NCBI GenBank assembly: GCA_018883245.1
Contig: VEQL01000017.1
Location: forward strand, 1-54,004
Source of the DNA: Chthoniobacterales bacterium
GTDB taxonomy: Bacteria > Verrucomicrobiota > Verrucomicrobiia > Chthoniobacterales > JACTMZ01
Reading direction: 5' to 3'
Length of the DNA: 54,004 nt
Shown here: positions 50,967-54,004 of the stretch, piece by piece
Position numbering within the stretch: position 1 is the first letter of the stretch
Layout of the letters: the number at the start of each line of letters is the position of its first letter
The notes under the pieces: model-generated
Databases searched by the model: none
Told to the model about the DNA's origin: nothing
What the model saw: only the letters and a program-made list of their open reading frames with translations
Position numbers and translations under genes: made by a program

Positions 50967-51209
50967 TCATAAGCCCGCCGGCTCCAGAAACGCCAATGAC
51001 ACCTGCCTCATCGGCAGCCGGTCCTCGTCAAAGGCCACCCAGACCATGTCCATCTCCGGATTGTCGGGGTAGCAGAAGATGTCCTCGCTCACGCCATAGA
51101 CAATCGTGCCCGTCTTGCCCTTGAGCGATCGGCCAAGCTCACCAAGAAGACCGATCTCTCCTCCCGCAAAGCGGACTCGAACTCCCTTGGCGGCGTCATC
51201 GCGGATCAT
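50967..51209 (-). CDS. Small unknown protein, 80 residues
   Basis: A beta-rich, soluble product (KGVRVRFAGGEIGLLGELGR, then TGTIVYGVSE and MVWVAFDED), resembling a small SH3-like or KOW-like barrel. ATG at 51209. It heads the short leftward group of three genes in the island. No family recognised. Confidence 0.5.
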   Translation of the reverse strand: MIRDDAAKGVRVRFAGGEIGLLGELGRSLKGKTGTIVYGVSEDIFCYPDNPEMDMVWVAFDEDRLPMRQVSLAFLEPAGL

Positions 51210-51259
51210 CGCCGCATGGTTGCCCGGTCGCCACGACCTGTCTAGTTTCAGCGGTGGAA

Positions 51260-51379
51260 ATGGAACTCCTTCGCTCTTGGCTCAATCGCATCCTCGGCCT
51301 CTTCGGTCTCGGCTCATCAAAGCCGACCCCCGCCAAAAGCCTCGAGCAGCCATCGCTTTTCAAAGACGACCCGGATTGA
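51260..51379 (+). CDS. Candidate 39-residue protein with clamp-binding-like motif
   Basis: A short reading frame: ATG 51260, TGA 51377-51379. The first 18 residues (MELLRSWLNRILGLFGLG) form an amphipathic helix. The end reads EQPSLFKDDPD, in which QPSLF matches the QxxLF pattern of beta-sliding-clamp-binding peptides. GGTGGA precedes the ATG. It sits 16 bases before the endonuclease gene, in the same direction. The small size makes the call tentative. Confidence 0.4.
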   Translation: MELLRSWLNRILGLFGLGSSKPTPAKSLEQPSLFKDDPD

Positions 51380-51395
51380 CTTCGGCCCGTCGGGC

Positions 51396-51743
51396 ATGCC
51401 CCGGCGCCTGCGCTACCGCTCCAGCGGCTCAAAGCTCGAATCCAAGTTCGCCCTCTACTGGAAATCCCTCGGCGGTCCGCCCATCGAGCGCGAATATCGC
51501 TTCGACTTGAGCCGGCGCTGGCGGGCCGACTTTGCCCACCTCCCGAGCCAAACCCTCATCGAGATCGAGGGCGGCATCTGGATCCAGGGGCGCCACAATC
51601 GCGCGGCGGGCTTCGTCGCCGACATGGAGAAATACCTCGAGGCGACTCTCGCCGGTTGGACCGTGGTTCGGTTGGCCGACGTGCACATCACCGCGCCCAT
51701 GATCGAGCGGTTGGTGGAATTCACCGCCACTCGCGCGCGGTGA
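51396..51743 (+). CDS. VSR/DUF559-like PD-(D/E)XK endonuclease domain protein
   Basis: A 115-residue protein. The fold signature is clear: ESKFALYWKSLGG, RRWRADFAH (first Asp), LIEIEGGIW (E.E in the E-x-K position, here with Glu-Gly), then GRHNRAAGFVADMEKY and GWTVVRL. This is the layout of phage-borne VSR-like endonucleases that nick or cut DNA during replication, recombination or homing. The usual lysine after the catalytic Glu is replaced, as in many DUF559 members. It ends the rightward genes of the island. Confidence 0.82.
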   Translation: MPRRLRYRSSGSKLESKFALYWKSLGGPPIEREYRFDLSRRWRADFAHLPSQTLIEIEGGIWIQGRHNRAAGFVADMEKYLEATLAGWTVVRLADVHITAPMIERLVEFTATRAR

Positions 51744-51964
51744 GCCAAAATCCACCATTTTCCACCTTTTCCACTTCTTCCAAGTCACCCGTAAGCTGCC
51801 GCCTGTTTGAGCGTAGAAGCCTCGTTATCAGCGTTTTGCTACTTTCGGGTATGGGAGGGATGCCCCCGAAAAAAGTGTAAAGCTGAAAAACGTTTTCTCA
51901 TGGGATTTAACTGGGGGACGACCAACCCTTGGACGCCATCGGTCGCCATAAAAGATTGCTTACT
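51744..51964. other. Non-coding interval between convergent genes
   Basis: A 221-base gap between the endonuclease gene and the leftward GYF_2/TPR gene. It contains a TTTCGGG/CCCGAAA inverted repeat (51843-51849 and 51865-51871) around a G-rich loop. Neither strand has a proper T-run after it, so I do not call it a terminator. It may hold the right boundary of the phage-type island, but no attachment-site duplication is visible. Confidence 0.35.
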
Positions 51965-53131
51965 TCAAAACTCGAGCTTCTCCAAACGCCTTCTAGCCAA
52001 GTCAACATAGAACGTGTCGGAAGAATTGCTCTTTTCAATAATGGAGTTGAGCCACTCCTTCGAATTCTCCCAGTCCTTCTCCCCCCAGTAAGCTTGCGCA
52101 ATCTGGAAGCGAAACGCCGGCAAAGTTGCTGCGTCGGGAAACTCAGCCTCAAATTGCTTGAACGTCTCAACAAGCTTCGGGATGTAGGCTTGAGGAGATG
52201 CTTTTACACCATGCTTGTTTCCATATTGTCCGGGTTCCTCCCACCCGAGAAGAGTCTTCATCTTCTCTTCATAGGCGATACGGGCGGCCGTCGACTTCGG
52301 AAATTCAGCTATGGTCTTGTCGAACCATTTCACTGCCGCATCAACATTCGGTATCCAACTAGTATCCAACGAAAATACCTCGCTCTTCCCTCGAGACCAA
52401 AAGTCAGCGTGTCGTAGATAGGATTCGGCTACAGCATTGTTGAGACTTTCTTTCTGAGATTCGCCGACGATTTGGGCGAGGTCATTGATGCGTTCTTTGA
52501 CCAGTTTCGCTTCTTCGGATTCCGGATAAGTGGCCACGAGATTCTGCCAAGTCTCCAGCGCAAGAGGGATCTGATTCTGGTCGAATGCGATCATGCCTAG
52601 CAGGTAGACCGCCTTAGCCTTTAGGGCATCATCATCATCGGCAGTAAGGATTAGAATTAACTCACGCTTTGAATCCTCATTAAGGCCGTGTTGCCTAAAA
52701 AGCGCGGCCTTAGCAAACCGTGGGTCAGATTCGTCCACCACGACCTCAGGCGTTTTTGCGGCGATGGCTAACGTTGCTGGTAAAGGCTGAGATTCAGATG
52801 GCTCAACAGGTGCAGTGGCAACCGCACCAGATCGAGCAGGGCCGCAACTATTAAAAACCATTGCGATTAGACCAACAACTGCAACACCTCCAACGCCTAG
52901 CAGGATTCCCCGAGGCACATTAAGGGCTGACCGGCTAACTGTCGGTTCAACTTGTGAACGCTTCGGAACTGAGGCAGCAGAAACGATTTGGCCGACCGAT
53001 ACCCAGTCGGAGCTGTCTGCTAGTCGAACCATTTGGTCCAGACCTATTTCGCCCGCATTCAGCGAGTGCTGAAGTTCCTCAAGGGAATACGGTCCCTGTT
53101 CCTGCTCTCCGATCCATATGTAGTAACTCAT
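51965..53131 (-). CDS. Membrane protein with N-terminal GYF_2 domain and C-terminal TPR-like repeats
   Basis: A 388-residue protein from the ATG at 53131; the longer frame upstream overlaps non-coding sequence. Residues 1-50 are a GYF_2 (DUF4339) domain: YYIWIGEQEQGPYSLEELQ and the tail DWVSVGQI. Residues ~75-93 are one membrane helix (GILLGVGGVAVVGLIAMVF). Residues ~130-388 are helical pairs of the TPR/tol-pal YbgF kind (KAVYLLGMIAFDQNQIPLAL, ETWQNLVATYPESEEAKLV, FQIAQAYWGEKDWENSKEW). The GYF_2 part would be cytoplasmic and the TPR part periplasmic. Likely a protein-interaction scaffold of unknown partner. Confidence 0.82.
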   Translation of the reverse strand: MSYYIWIGEQEQGPYSLEELQHSLNAGEIGLDQMVRLADSSDWVSVGQIVSAASVPKRSQVEPTVSRSALNVPRGILLGVGGVAVVGLIAMVFNSCGPARSGAVATAPVEPSESQPLPATLAIAAKTPEVVVDESDPRFAKAALFRQHGLNEDSKRELILILTADDDDALKAKAVYLLGMIAFDQNQIPLALETWQNLVATYPESEEAKLVKERINDLAQIVGESQKESLNNAVAESYLRHADFWSRGKSEVFSLDTSWIPNVDAAVKWFDKTIAEFPKSTAARIAYEEKMKTLLGWEEPGQYGNKHGVKASPQAYIPKLVETFKQFEAEFPDAATLPAFRFQIAQAYWGEKDWENSKEWLNSIIEKSNSSDTFYVDLARRRLEKLEF

Positions 53132-53259
53132 GGCTGATTTGTGATTGTGCGATAGATGGAGAAACCATTCTGAAAGAGGCCACGGCAAGCGAGGATTTTG
53201 TGCGTCATAAACGAAACGGATCAGCCAATCAGGATCGGCTCGCTGATTGAGCAGCAGCC

Positions 53260-53460
53260 TCAGCCCTCGTATTGCCCGCCCCACCAGAGCTTGGTTCTCA
53301 CCCCAAGGCTCACGGGCACAACCTTATCGATTTGAAGGTGTTGCTAGGCTGGGAACGGGGCGTGCAGTTGTTTGAATACAGCCTTGGTGGGCAGCGCTGC
53401 CCAAATTCCGTGGCGTGCCAATGCCCGAGCTTTCTCAACCGCCACGTTGGTATTCCTTTG
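53260..53460 (-). pseudogene. Decayed copy of the 97-residue protein gene at 14692-14985
   Basis: The leftward translation reads ARALARHGIWAALPTKAVFK, then a stop (TAG at 53344-53346), then QHLQIDKVVPVSLGVRTKLW and WGGQYEG. This aligns with FARHGAGAALSAKAVFK and NLEIDKVVPVSASVKTKLGR, GGSYED of the intact protein, with a deletion of several codons before the stop. DNA similarity continues past the stop into GATTGAGCAGCAG. The gene is dead here. Two copies 38.5 kb apart in the same orientation suggest a mobile or commonly duplicated family. Confidence 0.85.
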
Positions 53461-54004
53461 CCAGCGATTCAAGGCCCTCCTCGGAGAAAACAGGCCCAGC
53501 CTTAAATGACAGCACTCCCGACGCCCCTGGTGGCCCAAGATACTGAAGCACCATGGTGCGAGCAGCTTCCTTCACACTAATGTAGGCAGGGACCGAAATA
53601 GCGCTGAGTCGCCAAAAATCATTCGTGCGTTCCCATAAACGAAACATGCGCGAGTCTTGAGAAGGTTCCTCTAGGTAGACGGCGTAGGATGTCGGATTGA
53701 AATCGTCCCAGATATCCGCCTCGAACAACAGGCGGGCGGACTTGGGTCCCTTCGCCTCTTTAGAGGCTTCAGCTTTCAACTTCTTCTTGTAGCGTTCGAT
53801 CGAGTCCCGATCCGTCCGGAGAATCTCAGACACTCTAGCCCTCATCTCTGCTTTGAGTGCACGCCGGCTGGTGGTTGTGACCACATGCCAGACGCCAGAG
53901 CGTCCGGGCATCCCGGCATCCCAATCTTTCTTCTCTATGGTGATATATTCGCAGTGCTCTGCGACATCCTTCGTAAAGTCGTAGAGGTCACCAAGGCTAT
54001 GGCG
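53435..54004 (-). CDS. Unknown protein, N-terminus beyond the right edge
   Basis: The frame is open from 53435 to the end of the window (about 189 residues seen). The visible part is soluble and mixed: a basic helical stretch (RRALKAEMRARVSEILRTDR, then IERYKKKLKAEASKEAKG), a region ARLLFEADIWDDFNPTSYAV and a C-terminal EEGLESLAKEYQRGG. An internal ATG at 53911 exists, but the sequence upstream (HCEYITIEKKDWDAG) continues in frame and looks coding. No family recognised. Confidence 0.6.
   Translation of the reverse strand, partial: RHSLGDLYDFTKDVAEHCEYITIEKKDWDAGMPGRSGVWHVVTTTSRRALKAEMRARVSEILRTDRDSIERYKKKLKAEASKEAKGPKSARLLFEADIWDDFNPTSYAVYLEEPSQDSRMFRLWERTNDFWRLSAISVPAYISVKEAARTMVLQYLGPPGASGVLSFKAGPVFSEEGLESLAKEYQRGG

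Noticed and set aside
51843-51871. TTTCGGG/CCCGAAA hairpin as terminator between convergent genes
   Set aside because: The loop is long and neither strand has a T-run on the 3' side.

Overview
The window looks like a chromosomal accessory region of a high-GC, Gram-negative bacterium, most likely a member of the Verrucomicrobiota. The pointers are several PEP-CTERM sorting tails, very large exported proteins with FG-GAP, thrombospondin type 3 and fibronectin III modules, a DUF1573 protein next to a rhodanese, a Tat-exported protein, and few Shine-Dalgarno sites. This assignment is inference: there is no rRNA, tRNA or universal marker gene in view.

Layout. (1) 1-18387 holds secreted-protein genes. 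A hydrolase / beta-lactamase-like serine hydrolase / 19-residue-repeat protein block is present once complete (15607-18387). A second, older copy is broken into two fragments (1-498 and about 15415-15541), separated by about 14.9 kb. That insert carries a three-gene leftward operon of giant exported proteins (1800, 1162 and 1298 residues), a DUF1573 protein, a membrane-anchored rhodanese and a 97-residue protein. (2) 18474-34469 is a complete leftward BREX type 1 phage-defence operon: brxA, brxB, brxC, an HTH gene and an AbiEii-like nucleotidyltransferase gene, pglX, a KAP-type P-loop NTPase gene, pglZ and brxL. Most junctions overlap by 1-11 bases. The exception is the brxC/HTH gap, which holds a symmetric four-half-site operator. 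(3) 34653-35452 holds two small unknown genes. (4) 35469-40540 is a leftward operon: a MerR-like regulator with its own inverted-repeat operator, a VIT/vWA protein, a PEP-CTERM protein, a 49-residue membrane protein, and two exported tandem-repeat proteins (27-28 and 22 residues per unit). (5) 40613-41239 is a Tat-exported protein of unknown function.

(6) 41308-51743 is a phage-type replication and recombination island. It has a divergent RHH / small HTH control region, a decamer repeat array, a Sak4-like ATPase, a Cas4-like PD-(D/E)XK nuclease, a DUF669 SSB-like protein, an SF2 helicase, a primase-helicase, a sigma-region-4-like HTH protein, several small unknown genes and a VSR/DUF559-like endonuclease. 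No integrase, terminase or structural gene is visible, so it may be part of a prophage, a satellite or a decayed element. (7) 51965-54004 has a GYF_2/TPR membrane protein, a decayed copy of the 97-residue protein and a gene running off the right edge.

The BREX genes should act together: BrxC and BrxL ATPases, the PglX adenine methyltransferase, the PglZ phosphatase-like protein and the small BrxA/BrxB proteins would distinguish modified host DNA from incoming phage DNA. The AbiE-like pair and the KAP NTPase are additions to the core set and are the least understood part of the defence locus.
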